From Stutzerimonas stutzeri KOS6 (GTDB lineage Bacteria; Pseudomonadota; Gammaproteobacteria; Pseudomonadales; Pseudomonadaceae), in NCBI RefSeq assembly GCF_000307775.2, contig NZ_KK020675.1:230531-294530 (forward strand): a stretch of DNA of 64,000 bases, given 5' to 3'. Below are positions 1-8,821 of this stretch, one piece after another; the stretch's first letter is position 1, and each line of letters starts with the position of its first letter. The position numbers were made by a program, and so were the translations under genes. The notes under the pieces are model-generated. The model had not been told where the DNA came from and searched no databases. It was given only the letters and a program-made list of their open reading frames with translations.

Positions 1-1197
1 CCGGCGGCGCGGCTCCACATACTTGGCGTGGTTGTAGGCCGAACTCACCTTGTTCGGGTCGGAGTGCGAAAGCTGCGCGTCCACCCAAATCTTGGGGTAG
101 CCGATCTCGTTGAGCGCCGTAGAGATGGTTCCGCGGATGCCGTGGCCGGTCAGTTGATCCTCGTAGCCCATCCGTTTCAAGGCGGCGTTGAGGGTGTTCT
201 CGCTGATGCGCTTCTTGAGGTCGCTGCGATGCGTCAGCAGGTACTGCTGGGCCGGCCGCATCACCCCCAGGAGGTAGCGCAAGATCTCGATGGCCTGGAG
301 GGACAGCGGCACGATGTAGGGCGGCACATCCTGCGGGCGCTTGCCGGCCTTGCGCATCTCGTCCTGAAGCTGCTTGACGATCTGCGGCGGGATGATCCAC
401 AGACCACGGTCGAGGTCGAACTGATCCGGGGTCGCCAGCCGCAGTTCGCCGGTGCGCACCCCGGTCAGGAACAGCAGCCGGATGCCGAGCTGGGTTTGCC
501 AGCCGCGAGGGTTGTAGAGCCTGAGCTTCTGGAGAAATTCGGGAAGCTCGGGCAGATGCAGGTAAGGGTTATGGTTCACCGGCGGTTTGGGCTCCGCCAC
601 CACGTCCAGGTCCGTAGCCGGATTGGTTTCCATACCCTCGACAATGACCAGAGCATAGCGGAACAATTGTCCCAGCCAGGTGCGGACCTTTTCAGCGGTA
701 GTGAAGGCCTTGCGCTGCTCGATCCTTGCCAGGACACCCAGAAGCTGGGGCCGGCGAATGTCGTAGATCGACATCCTCCCAAGGCTGGGCAGCACGTCCT
801 TGTCGAAGATACGGAGGATCTGGGAGAGCGTGCTTTGCCGACCTTCCTTGAGTTCCTTGCGGCGATGCTCGACCCAGGCGTCGAAGACCGCCTTGAAGGT
901 GTAATCGGAAGCCAGTTTGACCGCATGCCGTTTCTGCTTGCGGTCGGTGTGGGGGTTGATGCCCTTGGCCAGCAGCGCCCGGGCCTCGTCGCGCAGGGCA
1001 CGAGCCTCGCGCAGGCCGATCTCCGGGTAGTTGCCCAGGGAGATGCGCTTTTGTTTGCCGAGCCAGTAGTAGCGCAGGTGCCACGACTTGCCGCTGGTAG
1101 GGGCGACCACCAGGCCGAGGCCGTCGGTGTCGGGGATGCTGTAGGTTTTGTCGGCGGCCTTAGCTTGCCGCACAGTCAGATCAGAGAGTGCCATCAT
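1..1197 (-). CDS. P4-type tyrosine recombinase/integrase, C-terminus cut by window edge
   Basis: This frame is open from base 1 to an ATG at 1197, giving 399 codons with no stop in the window. The N-terminus (about residues 1-90) reads like the DUF4102 arm-binding domain, with LGLVVAPTSGKSWHLRY and ISLGNYPEIGLREARALRDE. The catalytic domain has the first Arg in LTGVRTGELRL, the His/Arg pair in GHGIRGTISTALNEIGY, and LSHSDPNKVSSAYNHAKY, whose first Tyr should be the nucleophile. AGGAG lies about 5 bases before an ATG-ATG pair, so 1194 is an alternative start. It points away from the adjacent tRNA-Gly 3' end, the usual arrangement for an island integrase. It would catalyse integration and excision. 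The rest of the element lies left of the window. Confidence 0.9.
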   Translation of the reverse strand, partial: MMALSDLTVRQAKAADKTYSIPDTDGLGLVVAPTSGKSWHLRYYWLGKQKRISLGNYPEIGLREARALRDEARALLAKGINPHTDRKQKRHAVKLASDYTFKAVFDAWVEHRRKELKEGRQSTLSQILRIFDKDVLPSLGRMSIYDIRRPQLLGVLARIEQRKAFTTAEKVRTWLGQLFRYALVIVEGMETNPATDLDVVAEPKPPVNHNPYLHLPELPEFLQKLRLYNPRGWQTQLGIRLLFLTGVRTGELRLATPDQFDLDRGLWIIPPQIVKQLQDEMRKAGKRPQDVPPYIVPLSLQAIEILRYLLGVMRPAQQYLLTHRSDLKKRISENTLNAALKRMGYEDQLTGHGIRGTISTALNEIGYPKIWVDAQLSHSDPNKVSSAYNHAKYVEPRRR

Positions 1198-1203
1198 CGA
1201 GCT

Positions 1204-1221
1204 CCTAAGTTGCGACTTAGG
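1204..1221 (-). promoter_or_regulatory. Hairpin overlapping the integrase ribosome-binding site
   Basis: The sequence CCTAAGT-TGCG-ACTTAGG is a perfect 7-bp inverted repeat with a 4-base loop. On the minus strand its last two G bases form part of the AGGAG that precedes the integrase start. Folding of the mRNA, or binding of a dimeric repressor, could limit integrase expression. This role is inference from position alone. Confidence 0.5.
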
Positions 1222-1286
1222 CTCAATGCTCGTCACGGCTCCCCTCCAACCCCAGCAACAATCCGGAACCTGCACCCCCCGCATTC

Positions 1287-1309
1287 TTTGGCCTCAATTT
1301 TGGCCTCAA
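1287..1309. repeat. Tandem 11-bp direct repeats, possible arm-type or directionality-factor sites
   Basis: TTTGGCCTCAA occurs twice (1287-1297 and 1299-1309), one 12-base step apart, between the integrase start and the tRNA-Gly gene. Short phased direct repeats in this place are typical of arm-type integrase or excisionase binding sites. No binding can be shown from sequence. Confidence 0.45.
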
Positions 1310-1352
1310 AAACGCTGGCTGTTGGTGGATTTCCATGGCTTTTGCTGGAATG

Positions 1353-1378
1353 AAAAAAGGGCCTTTCGGCCCTTTTTT
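1353..1378. terminator. Bidirectional rho-independent terminator
   Basis: AAAAAAGGGCC, a TTTC loop and GGCCCTTTTTT form a perfect 11-bp stem with A and T tracts on both sides. It lies downstream of the tRNA-Gly gene on the minus strand, so it probably ends the tRNA transcript and insulates it from the integrase. Confidence 0.8.
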
Positions 1379-1420
1379 CAACGACTTACAGACGCCAGTG
1401 GAAGTCTGTAGATCATAACT

Positions 1421-1496
<76 letters not shown>

Positions 1497-1501
1497 AAAT
1501 A

Positions 1502-1577
1502 TGGCGTCCCCTAGGGGACTCGAACCCCTGTTACCGCCGTGAAAGGGCGGTGTCCTAGGCCACTAGACGAAGGGGAC
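1502..1577 (-). tRNA. tRNA-Glu (TTC)
   Basis: A 76-base minus-strand tRNA with acceptor GTCCCCT pairing with AGGGGAC, discriminator G and encoded CCA. The anticodon loop CTTTCAC gives TTC and the T arm contains GGGTTCGAGTCCC. It is first of the two tRNAs in transcription order and sits about 70 bases below a strong promoter. Confidence 0.95.
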
Positions 1578-1649
1578 GCTGCCCGGAAACTACAGCTTTC
1601 TTCCGGCTTGCAGCGCTCTGTTTCGCGCTTCACGCTGCAAGTGGCGCGC

Positions 1650-1678
1650 ATTCTATGGAGCCATCAGGGAGTCGTCAA
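1650..1678 (-). promoter_or_regulatory. Sigma-70 promoter of the tRNA-Glu/tRNA-Gly operon
   Basis: On the minus strand TTGACG, a 17-base spacer and TAGAAT are followed by GCGCGCC. The hexamers are near consensus with ideal spacing. The GC-rich stretch after the -10 resembles the discriminator of stable-RNA promoters under growth-rate or stringent control. Confidence 0.8.
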
Positions 1679-1791
1679 GCATAGTTTCAAAAATATTTTC
1701 ATGGCATCACCATGCGGCGCCGAAAGCTATCGGCCACATCACCAAGCCACTACACTCAGGCGAAAACTCAGCGGCTCGAGAGGTCAGTCAA

Positions 1792-2565
1792 GTGTCTCCA
1801 CTCATGATCACAGGATTGATCCTGACCGGTTTGCTCCTTCTGGTCGTCATCGTCTATTTCATACAGATCGTCGAAAAGGGCAATCTGGAGAAAGCCCGCA
1901 GACGTGCAGACCTGACTGACCGTTGCCGCCGCTGCGCTCATCTGTCCGACGAACTTCCCGGACAGATGATGACACCCGCCCTCAAGCTGCTGTTGACGCA
2001 ACTCGAATTGAACCTGAGCGAGCGCTTGCTGGCGCTGGACAAGCGTGACGATCAACTGAGCGCACGCATTCAGGTATTGCGGAACGAGACGACCAAGGGC
2101 GAATCGATCGAAGTGAGAAATCCTGCGCGCCAGATTGTTACCGAGACGCAGGCCAAGGAGAGCCGCTTCATGCTCGAGGATCTGCATGCGCAGATCGTTC
2201 GTGCAACCAAGGACGGACTGCTGCAGCAGGTAGAGGCCAAGCGCTGGATCCAGGACATTCAGCGGATGCTGGCGATACTGCACATCGAATATTTCACAGG
2301 GCTCGGTCGACTGGCATTGCAGCAGAGCCAGCCACAACGCGCACGCCTGGCCTTCGAGCGGGGCATTCAGCATATACGCCGGCAACCCTCACCCGCGCCC
2401 TACCGGGCGCAGCTGGAACAGCTGGAGGCACTGCTCGAACACTCGAGCGCCCTGGTGCTGCAGCATGAGCCGGCGAGGACCGTCACGCCCACATCGAGTG
2501 CGCTGGAGGAGGGCCTGGAGTCGCTCGGCGATGATGATCTCTGGAAGAAGAATAATCTCTACTGA
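1792..2565 (+). CDS. Membrane-anchored coiled-coil protein of unknown function
   Basis: 257 aa, not matched to a named family. Residues 5-26 form one strongly hydrophobic helix (ITGLILTGLLLLVVIVYFIQ), so it is probably an inner-membrane protein with a cytoplasmic body. The body is rich in Leu, Glu, Arg and Gln with heptad-like stretches around residues 60-180, and RARLAFERGIQHIRR near residue 210 resembles a TPR-like helix pair. The C-terminus is acidic (LESLGDDDLW). I chose the GTG at 1792 because AGG lies 8 bases upstream; an ATG follows at 1804. It is divergent from the tRNA operon and about 60 bases before the GST gene. Confidence 0.7.
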   Translation: MSPLMITGLILTGLLLLVVIVYFIQIVEKGNLEKARRRADLTDRCRRCAHLSDELPGQMMTPALKLLLTQLELNLSERLLALDKRDDQLSARIQVLRNETTKGESIEVRNPARQIVTETQAKESRFMLEDLHAQIVRATKDGLLQQVEAKRWIQDIQRMLAILHIEYFTGLGRLALQQSQPQRARLAFERGIQHIRRQPSPAPYRAQLEQLEALLEHSSALVLQHEPARTVTPTSSALEEGLESLGDDDLWKKNNLY

Positions 2566-2625
2566 GCATTTGCCGGTCGCCTGCCCGGTCGACAGATGCT
2601 CGAACAACCGCTGCGGAGAATGACG

Positions 2626-3303
2626 ATGTCCCTGACCGTTTTTGGCGTACCCCTCTCCCCTTTCGTTCGCAAGGTACGCTTGTGCCTGCTCGAAAAAGGT
2701 ATCGACTACCAGCTTGAAACGGTGATGCCGTTTACGCCCCCGCAATGGTATCTCGAGCTCAATCCGCTGGGCCGCATTCCAGCGCTCAGGGACGGTGACT
2801 GTACGCTCGCCGACTCCAGCGTGATCTGTCAGTACCTGGAGGAAGCCTACCCCGATACGGCTCGCCTTTACGGAAAGGATGCACAGGAGCGCGGCCGTGT
2901 GCGCTGGCTCGAAAAGTACGCGGACTACGAGCTGGCACCTCTGACCACCTTTACCGTCTTCCGTAACCGCATCCTCAAGCCGACCTCCGGCCAGCCGTGC
3001 AACGAAGAAGCCGTGCAGGCAGCGCTACAGGAGAAGCTTCCGCCGCACTTCGATTACTTGGAGCAACAGCTTGGCGCCCAACGCTTTTTCCTTGGAGATC
3101 AACTGTCCCTGGCCGACATTGCAGTGACCTGCCAGTTGATCAACATGGCGCATGGCGGTGAGCAGCTCGATGCGCAACGCTGGCCGGCACTGTCTGCCCA
3201 TCATGCGCGCATGCTGGCGCTACCCTCGATCGCCGGCCTGCTGCCGGACGAGCAGCGTATGAATGCCAAGCTCAAGGAAATGGGCAAGACTGCCACGGCG
3301 TGA
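2626..3303 (+). CDS. Glutathione S-transferase family protein
   Basis: 225 aa, usual GST length. The thioredoxin-like N-terminal domain (about 1-80) begins LTVFGVPLSPFVRKVRLCL, with the catalytic Ser in the SPFVRK segment and the glutathione-binding ADSSVICQYLEE near residue 60. The helical C-terminal domain carries FFLGDQLSLADIAVTC, the conserved GST fold signature. It should act in the cytosol in conjugation or reduction with glutathione; the substrate cannot be told. The ATG at 2626 is preferred because GGAG lies about 9 bases upstream; upstream in-frame ATGs lack this. Confidence 0.85.
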   Translation: MSLTVFGVPLSPFVRKVRLCLLEKGIDYQLETVMPFTPPQWYLELNPLGRIPALRDGDCTLADSSVICQYLEEAYPDTARLYGKDAQERGRVRWLEKYADYELAPLTTFTVFRNRILKPTSGQPCNEEAVQAALQEKLPPHFDYLEQQLGAQRFFLGDQLSLADIAVTCQLINMAHGGEQLDAQRWPALSAHHARMLALPSIAGLLPDEQRMNAKLKEMGKTATA

Positions 3304-3317
3304 TTCTCAATTGTGCA

Positions 3318-3347
3318 GTGGCTGCCGGACCCGCGTCCGACAGCCAC
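3318..3347. terminator. Hairpin between convergent GST and DUF815 genes
   Basis: GTGGCTG and CAGCCAC flank an inner GGAC/GTCC stem with a CCGC loop. It lies between two converging genes and could end either transcript, but there is no T tract, so it may only stabilise 3' ends. Confidence 0.45.
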
Positions 3348-3357
3348 GCCGCGGCAT

Positions 3358-4248
3358 TCAGCTGCGCGCTTCCAGCAGGCGCTTGCCGACCCACTGACGG
3401 GCATACTGATAGGCACAGCGGCCGTTACGATTGCCGCGACCGCTGGCCCAGCGGATCGCATCCTTCTCCAGCTCTTCGGTCCACTCCCATTCAAGCCGTG
3501 CAAGCCCAGCCAGCGACTCGATCCAGTGGCGCACCACGCTTAGGTAATGTTGCTGGCTGAACGGATAGAACGATAGCCAGAGGCCGAAGCGGTCGGACAG
3601 GGCGATCTTGTCTTCCACGGCTTCGTTCGGGTGCAGTTCACCGTCGACCATCTGCCAGTTTTCGTTGTCGCTCTGGCGTTCCGGTACCAGATGCCGGCGA
3701 TTGGAGGTGGCATACAACAGCACGTTTTCCGGCGCGCGCTCAAGCGAGCCGTCGAGCACGCTCTTGAGCACCCGATAGTCGCCCTCCCCGGCTTCGAACG
3801 ACAGGTCGTCACAAAACAGCACGAATGCCTGCTGCAGGCCGGACAGCTGTTCCACCACCCGGGGCAGATCCGCCAGGTGATCACGCTCTATCTCGATCAG
3901 CCGCAGCCCGCATTTCGCATACTCGGCCAGCAGCGCGCGGATCAGCGAGGACTTGCCGGTACCACGAGCGCCCCAGAGCAAGACATGGTTGGCGGGCAGC
4001 CCGTCGACGAACTGACGGGTATTGGCGGCCAGCAGATCGCGCTGCCGATCGATGCCGATCAGGTCTTCCAGGCTCAGGTTAAGGCTGACTTCGAGCGGTG
4101 CCAGATATCCGCTTCGCGCATCTCGCTGCCAGCGAGCCGCCAATGTGCGATCCCAGTCGATGACGGGAGGCTGCGCCGGCAGCAGCGGCTCGATACGCGC
4201 CAGCAGCCCTTCGGCTCGTTGCAGGAAGGCTTTCAACTCGACATCCAT
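3358..4248 (-). CDS. DUF815-family AAA-type ATPase
   Basis: 296 aa. It shows a P-loop GARGTGKS at residues 93-100, a Walker B-like FVLFCDDLSF near 142-151, and a sensor-like LLYATSNRRHLVPER segment, followed by GNRNGRCAYQYARQWVGKRL at the C-terminus. These are the hallmarks of the DUF815 family (single AAA-type domain). The cellular role of the family is not established. GGAG sits 6 bases before the ATG. It is followed downstream by glutathione peroxidase and msrB genes on the opposite side of its start, all on the minus strand, but with gaps of about 90 bases. Confidence 0.85.
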   Translation of the reverse strand: MDVELKAFLQRAEGLLARIEPLLPAQPPVIDWDRTLAARWQRDARSGYLAPLEVSLNLSLEDLIGIDRQRDLLAANTRQFVDGLPANHVLLWGARGTGKSSLIRALLAEYAKCGLRLIEIERDHLADLPRVVEQLSGLQQAFVLFCDDLSFEAGEGDYRVLKSVLDGSLERAPENVLLYATSNRRHLVPERQSDNENWQMVDGELHPNEAVEDKIALSDRFGLWLSFYPFSQQHYLSVVRHWIESLAGLARLEWEWTEELEKDAIRWASGRGNRNGRCAYQYARQWVGKRLLEARS

Positions 4249-4339
4249 GATTCACTCCAAACACGAAAAGTCCGGCCGATACCGGACCGAACGACACAGG
4301 TGCAAAGGTCCGACGATCAGCGCTGCGCCATGCCCCGCA

Positions 4340-4822
4340 TCAGAGCAGCGCTTCGATATCCGCAGCCAGCGCCTGTGGCGCCGTGCGCGAGGAATAACGT
4401 CTGACGGTTTTCCCCTGATCGGCTACTAGAAACTTGGTGAAATTCCACTTGATCGCCTTGCTGCCCAGCAGGCCGGGGGCGCGCTTTTTCAGCTCGATGA
4501 ACAGCGGGTGGGCATCTCCGCCATTGACCTCGACCTTGGCGAACAATGGAAAGGAGACGCCGAAGCGGCGCTCGCAAAACGCGGCGATCTGTTGCTCGCC
4601 ATCCGGCTCCTGCTGGCCAAACTGATTGCACGGGAAGCCGAGCACTACCAGTCCGCGCGCACGATAGCGCTGCCACAACTCCTCCAACCCCTTGTACTGC
4701 GGGGTAAAGCCACACTGACTGGCCGTATTGACCACCAGCAGCACCTTGGCATCGAAATCCGCGAGCCTCTTCTGCTCGCCCTCGATGGTGACACAGGGAA
4801 TGTCCAGCAATGAATCGTGCAT
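4340..4822 (-). CDS. Glutathione peroxidase-family thiol peroxidase
   Basis: 160 aa, typical for bacterial cysteine GPx. The peroxidatic Cys is C37 in NTASQCGFTPQY. FPCNQFGQQEP (about 64-73) and KWNFTKFLV (about 124-132) supply the conserved Gln, Trp and Asn. No signal peptide is present, so it should reduce H2O2 or organic peroxides in the cytosol; bacterial members often use thioredoxin. AAGGAG precedes the ATG by 6 bases. The upstream neighbour msrB is 25 bases away on the same strand, so both are probably one oxidative-damage unit. Confidence 0.92.
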   Translation of the reverse strand: MHDSLLDIPCVTIEGEQKRLADFDAKVLLVVNTASQCGFTPQYKGLEELWQRYRARGLVVLGFPCNQFGQQEPDGEQQIAAFCERRFGVSFPLFAKVEVNGGDAHPLFIELKKRAPGLLGSKAIKWNFTKFLVADQGKTVRRYSSRTAPQALAADIEALL

Positions 4823-4847
4823 GCGCGGCTCCTTGCAACCGACGATG

Positions 4848-5246
4848 TCAGGCGTCGCGCGGCTTCAGGTTGAGAGAGGCGGAATTGATGCAGTAACGCA
4901 ACCCGGTTGGCTGCGGGCCATCGGGAAATACATGACCGAGGTGAGCATCGCAGCGCGCGCACCTGACCTCGATCCGGTGCATACCGTGACTGAAATCGTC
5001 CAGGCTGGCGATGGCGGTATCGCTGACCGGCTGGAAGTAGCTGGGCCAGCCGCAGCCTGAATCGAATTTCGCATCCGCATCGAACAGTGGCGCATCGCAG
5101 CAGGCGCAATGATAGATGCCAGGCGTCCTGGTGTCGTTGTACTTACCCGTGAAGGGACGCTCGGTGGCGCCCAGCCTGCAGATCTGGAACTGCTCATCGG
5201 AGAGTTCCTCGCGCCAGACGTCGAGCGGTTTTTCCAGCTTGTCCAT
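4848..5246 (-). CDS. msrB: Peptide-methionine (R)-S-oxide reductase MsrB
   Basis: 132 aa, standard MsrB length. Zinc-site cysteines are the pairs C47/C50 (CACC) and C96/C99 (CARC). The catalytic Cys is C119 in RYCINSASL, with [10 protein letters not shown] upstream. It reduces methionine-R-sulfoxide in proteins in the cytosol. GAGGAG lies 8 bases before the ATG. It is divergent from alaA and leads into the glutathione peroxidase gene, which supports a shared repair and antioxidant role. Confidence 0.95.
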   Translation of the reverse strand: MDKLEKPLDVWREELSDEQFQICRLGATERPFTGKYNDTRTPGIYHCACCDAPLFDADAKFDSGCGWPSYFQPVSDTAIASLDDFSHGMHRIEVRCARCDAHLGHVFPDGPQPTGLRYCINSASLNLKPRDA

Positions 5247-5437
5247 CGATACAACTCCTCAGCTCAAAAAAGGCCGATCTGTACCTTTTCCGGTGGTCGG
5301 GGCGCACGTATCATGCGTCCCTCTTCGACGCCTAGTCTGGCAGCGGGGTTTCCGACTGCCAAGGCGCCCGGGTTCATGCCAAGCGCGGCCAGCCATTTCC
5401 GGAACTGGCGCGTTTTCACTTCGGGACACTCAGGATC

Positions 5438-6649
5438 ATGCAGGTCAGCAAATCGAACAAGCTCGCCAATGTCTGCTACGACATCCGCGGGCCCGTGCTC
5501 AAGCACGCCAAACGCCTGGAAGAGGAAGGCCATCGCATCCTCAAGCTGAACATCGGCAACCCGGCGCCGTTCGGTTTCGAAGCACCGGAGGAAATCCTCC
5601 AGGATGTGATCCGCAATCTCCCGACCGCCCAGGGCTACAGCGACTCGAAAGGTCTGTTCAGCGCCCGCAAGGCGATCATGCAGTATTACCAGCAGAAGCA
5701 GGTGGAAGGCGTCGGCATCGAGGACATCTACCTCGGCAACGGCGTGTCCGAGCTGATCGTCATGTCCATGCAGGCACTGCTGAACAACGGCGACGAGGTG
5801 CTGATCCCTGCTCCAGACTATCCGCTGTGGACCGCCGCGGTGAGCCTGGCTGGCGGCAAGCCGGTGCACTATCTGTGTGACGAACAGGCCAACTGGTGGC
5901 CGGATCTGGCCGACATCAAGGCCAAGATCACGCCGAACACCAAGGCACTGGTGTTGATCAACCCGAACAACCCCACCGGCGCGGTCTACCCGAAGGAAGT
6001 GCTGGAAGGCATGGTGGAACTGGCACGCCAGCACAAGCTGGTACTGTTCTCCGACGAAATCTACGACAAGATCCTTTACGACGACGCGGTACACATCTCC
6101 ACCGCATCGCTGGCGCCGGACGTGCTCTGCCTGACCTTCAATGGCCTGTCGAAGTCCTATCGTGTCGCCGGCTTCCGCTCGGGCTGGGTCGCGATTTCCG
6201 GCCCCAAGCACCGCGCGCAGAGCTACATCGAGGGCCTGGACATCCTCGCCAACATGCGCCTGTGCGCCAACGTGCCGTCGCAGCATGCCATCCAGACCGC
6301 GCTGGGCGGCTACCAGAGCATCAACGACCTGGTATTGCCGCCCGGACGCCTGCTCGAGCAACGCAACCGCACCTGGGAGTTGCTCAACGACATTCCCGGC
6401 ATCAGTTGCGTCAAGCCGATGGGTGCGCTCTACGCCTTCCCGCGCATCGACCCGAAGATCTGTCCGATCCACAACGACGAGAAGTTCGTACTCGACCTGC
6501 TGCTTTCCGAGAAGCTGCTGATCGTGCAGGGCACTGCGTTCAACTGGCCATGGCCGGATCACTTCCGTGTGGTCACCCTGCCCCGCGTCGACGACCTGGA
6601 GCAGGCCATCGGGCGCATCGGCAGCTTCCTCAAGACGTACCAGCAGTAA
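5438..6649 (+). CDS. alaA: PLP-dependent alanine aminotransferase AlaA
   Basis: 403 aa, a class I/II fold-type I aminotransferase. The PLP-binding Lys is K239 in FNGLSKSYRVAGFR; other marks are LINPNNPTGAVYP, FSDEIYDKILYDD and VPSQHAIQTALGG. Its N-terminus (KLANVCYDIRGPVLKHA) matches what I know of the E. coli AlaA (YfbQ) group, which makes alanine from pyruvate and glutamate. AGGAT precedes the ATG. The next gene starts 3 bases after the stop, so the two are probably cotranscribed. Confidence 0.9.
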   Translation: MQVSKSNKLANVCYDIRGPVLKHAKRLEEEGHRILKLNIGNPAPFGFEAPEEILQDVIRNLPTAQGYSDSKGLFSARKAIMQYYQQKQVEGVGIEDIYLGNGVSELIVMSMQALLNNGDEVLIPAPDYPLWTAAVSLAGGKPVHYLCDEQANWWPDLADIKAKITPNTKALVLINPNNPTGAVYPKEVLEGMVELARQHKLVLFSDEIYDKILYDDAVHISTASLAPDVLCLTFNGLSKSYRVAGFRSGWVAISGPKHRAQSYIEGLDILANMRLCANVPSQHAIQTALGGYQSINDLVLPPGRLLEQRNRTWELLNDIPGISCVKPMGALYAFPRIDPKICPIHNDEKFVLDLLLSEKLLIVQGTAFNWPWPDHFRVVTLPRVDDLEQAIGRIGSFLKTYQQ

Positions 6650-6652
6650 CCG

Positions 6653-7123
6653 ATGGACCTGCAGGTCGACGACTTCTACAAGGATGCCGCGGGCGGCCTG
6701 CTGATCCTCTATCAGGCTTTCCCGCGCAAGGTCGCACTGTATGTCGAAGACCTGATCGGCCAGGAAGAGCTGGACGAGTTCGGCCTTCCCTCCAGGCGTC
6801 ATCAAAGCTGCCTGAGTGCCCTGCTCTGGCTGGCCGAGGAAGGCTATCTGCGATTTGAAAGCACCATTCACCACCAGGCCCTGGACCAGGCCGTACTCAC
6901 CGAAAAAGGCTTTTTACGACTGACGCGTGCCGTCCCCGGGCAGCTTGCCGACAAGCGCAACTTGCCACCCAGCGTGCTGCGCATTCAGGCCAGCCTCGCT
7001 CATCAGCTTCGCGAAGCCTTGAAGAGCGGAGACGGTGAGCGTACAGCCCGGCTCGCCCGCATGCTGTTCGAAAACCAGGCCGACGGATCGCTGCACGCCA
7101 GTCTCGCCGGGCAAGCGACATAG
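6653..7123 (+). CDS. Conserved hypothetical protein downstream of alaA
   Basis: 156 aa, cytosolic, no transmembrane helix. The N-terminal half (FYKDAAGGLLILYQAFPRKV, SCLSALLWLAEEGYLRFES, QAVLTEKGFLRLT) has the helix-turn-helix plus wing pattern of a winged-helix domain, and the C-terminal half is helical. I do not recognise a named family. It is almost contiguous with alaA, so it may be translated from the same message. No strong Shine-Dalgarno is visible before the ATG. Confidence 0.7.
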   Translation: MDLQVDDFYKDAAGGLLILYQAFPRKVALYVEDLIGQEELDEFGLPSRRHQSCLSALLWLAEEGYLRFESTIHHQALDQAVLTEKGFLRLTRAVPGQLADKRNLPPSVLRIQASLAHQLREALKSGDGERTARLARMLFENQADGSLHASLAGQAT

Positions 7124-7141
7124 CTTGAAATAGTCGCTCGG

Positions 7142-7170
7142 TTGAATAGCTCAAGGGCGCACCTTATATA
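7142..7170 (+). promoter_or_regulatory. Candidate sigma-70 promoter of htpX
   Basis: TTGAAT, a 17-base spacer and TATATA lie about 40 bases before the htpX start. A CTTGAAA at 7124 resembles a sigma-32 -35 box but has no matching CCCCAT -10 at proper distance. Confidence 0.55.
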
Positions 7171-7211
7171 GCCTATCGTTCTTCAATTCCTACCCTGGAG
7201 TCTGCTGCAAC

Positions 7212-8084
7212 ATGATGCGCATTTTCTTGTTCCTGGCCACCAACCTTGCGGTACTGGTCATTGCCAGCATCACCCTCAAGCTGCTCGGGGTCGATCGCTA
7301 CACCGGCCAGAACTACGGCAGCTTGCTGGTCTTCTGTGCGGTCTTCGGCTTCGCCGGTTCGCTTATCTCGCTGTTCATCTCCAAATGGATGGCAAAGATG
7401 AGCACCGGCACCGAGATCATCAGCCAGCCGCGCACTCGCCATGAGCAGTGGCTGTTGCAGACAGTCGAGCAGCTTTCACGCGATGCCGGCATCAAGATGC
7501 CCGAGGTCGGCATCTTCCCGGCCTACGAGGCCAATGCGTTCGCCACCGGCTGGAACCGCAACGATGCGCTTGTGGCTGTGAGCCAGGGCTTGCTGGAGCG
7601 CTTCTCGCCGGATGAGGTGAAGGCGGTACTGGCCCACGAGATCGGCCATGTGGCCAACGGCGACATGGTTACCCTGGCGCTGATCCAGGGCGTGGTGAAC
7701 ACCTTCGTGATGTTCTTCGCGCGCATCTTCGGCAACTTCGTCGACAAGGCGATCCTCAAGAACGAGGACGGCCACGGCATCGGCTACTTCGTCGCGACCA
7801 TCTTTGCCGAGCTGGTACTGGGCCTTCTGGCCAGCATCATCGTCATGTGGTTCTCGCGCAAGCGTGAATACCGCGCCGACGAAGCCGGCGCCCAGCTGGC
7901 CGGTACCAGCGCCATGATCGGTGCACTGCAGCGCCTGCGCGCCGAGCAAGGCATGCCGGTGCACATGCCTGATACCCTCAAGGCATTCGGCATCAACGGC
8001 TCGCTAAAACATGGCCTGGCCGGCCTGTTCATGACCCACCCGCCGCTGGAAGATCGTATCGAAGCGCTGCGTCAGCGCGGTTGA
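7212..8084 (+). CDS. htpX: Membrane zinc metalloprotease HtpX
   Basis: 290 aa. Two hydrophobic helices at residues 3-25 and 37-57 precede the protease domain. HEIGH (142-146) supplies two zinc-binding His and the catalytic Glu, and [10 protein letters not shown] near 220 supplies the third ligand. Two further helices lie around 155-175 and 190-210. HtpX cleaves misfolded inner-membrane proteins alongside FtsH. ATG 7212 is followed at once by a second ATG at 7215; GGAG is 11 bases upstream, slightly far. Confidence 0.95.
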   Translation: MMRIFLFLATNLAVLVIASITLKLLGVDRYTGQNYGSLLVFCAVFGFAGSLISLFISKWMAKMSTGTEIISQPRTRHEQWLLQTVEQLSRDAGIKMPEVGIFPAYEANAFATGWNRNDALVAVSQGLLERFSPDEVKAVLAHEIGHVANGDMVTLALIQGVVNTFVMFFARIFGNFVDKAILKNEDGHGIGYFVATIFAELVLGLLASIIVMWFSRKREYRADEAGAQLAGTSAMIGALQRLRAEQGMPVHMPDTLKAFGINGSLKHGLAGLFMTHPPLEDRIEALRQRG

Positions 8085-8103
8085 GCGACGAAGGCCATTC
8101 AGC

Positions 8104-8127
8104 AAGGGCGACGCAAGTCGCCCTTTT
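8104..8127 (+). terminator. Rho-independent terminator after htpX
   Basis: AAGGGCGAC, a GCAA tetraloop and GTCGCCCTT form a perfect 9-bp stem followed by TT, within 45 bases of the htpX stop. It separates htpX from the lipoprotein gene. Confidence 0.8.
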
Positions 8128-8170
8128 CGTTGGTCTATGCAGATTAAGCCAACGCATACAAGGAATCGCC

Positions 8171-8815
8171 ATGCGCCGTTTCATGCTCGCCTGTTGTGCC
8201 CTGCTCGTCCTAGCCGGCTGCCAGAGCGCCTACTACTCGGCGATGGAGAAAGCCGGAATCCATAAGCGCGACATCCTTGTCGACCGGGTGGAGGATGGGC
8301 GCGACTCCCAACAGGAAGCCAAGCAGCAGTTCAAGGATGCCCTGGAGCGTTATCGCAGCGTCGTCGAAGTCGGGGGCGGTGATCTGGAGAAGCGTTACGA
8401 CGCGCTGAGTCGCGAATACGAGGACAGCGTCGCGAGCGCCCGGGATGTGCGGGTGCGTATCGAGGAGATCGAAGATGTCGCCGACGCCCTGTTCGAGGAA
8501 TGGGATAGCGAACTCAAGCAGTACAGCAACGCCAGCCTGAAAGCCGCCAGCGCGAAGGAACTCGCCAGGACCCGGGCCGAGTACCGCACCCTCATTCAGC
8601 GCATGAAGGCAGCCGAGCAGCGCATCGAGCCGGTATTGAGCGTACTGCGCGACCAGGTGCTGTTCCTCAAGCACAACCTCAACGCTCGCGCCATCAGCGC
8701 GCTGCATGGCGAATACCGCACCCTGCAAGGCAACGTCGATCAACTGATGGCGGAAATGCAGCGCGCCATCGACGAGGCGGACACCTTCGTGCGCCGCCTG
8801 CAGGCCAAAGGCTGA
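8171..8815 (+). CDS. DUF2959-type lipoprotein
   Basis: 214 aa. The N-terminus MRRFMLACCALLVLAGC is a lipoprotein signal peptide with lipobox LAGC, so the mature protein starts at Cys18. The mature part (YYSAMEKAGIHKRDILVDRV, later QAKQQFKDALERY) fits the DUF2959 family. It is highly charged and largely alpha-helical with coiled-coil potential across about 60-210. Its function is unknown; it should be an outer- or inner-membrane anchored periplasmic protein. AGGAA precedes ATG 8171. Upstream in-frame codons fall in the htpX terminator. Confidence 0.85.
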   Translation: MRRFMLACCALLVLAGCQSAYYSAMEKAGIHKRDILVDRVEDGRDSQQEAKQQFKDALERYRSVVEVGGGDLEKRYDALSREYEDSVASARDVRVRIEEIEDVADALFEEWDSELKQYSNASLKAASAKELARTRAEYRTLIQRMKAAEQRIEPVLSVLRDQVLFLKHNLNARAISALHGEYRTLQGNVDQLMAEMQRAIDEADTFVRRLQAKG

Positions 8816-8821
8816 TCGAGT

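Noticed and set aside
28..1353. Plus-strand open frame of 441 codons at the window start
   Set aside because: It is antisense to the integrase, whose catalytic motifs are all present on the minus strand; the plus frame has no family-like sequence.
5264..6874. Minus-strand open frame of 536 codons
   Set aside because: Shadow of alaA in GC-rich DNA; its translation is rich in Val, His, Gln and Arg and shows no domain.
7124..7160. CTTGAAA as a heat-shock (sigma-32) promoter of htpX
   Set aside because: No CCCCAT-like -10 occurs at 11-16 bases; the sigma-70 pair at 7142-7170 fits better.
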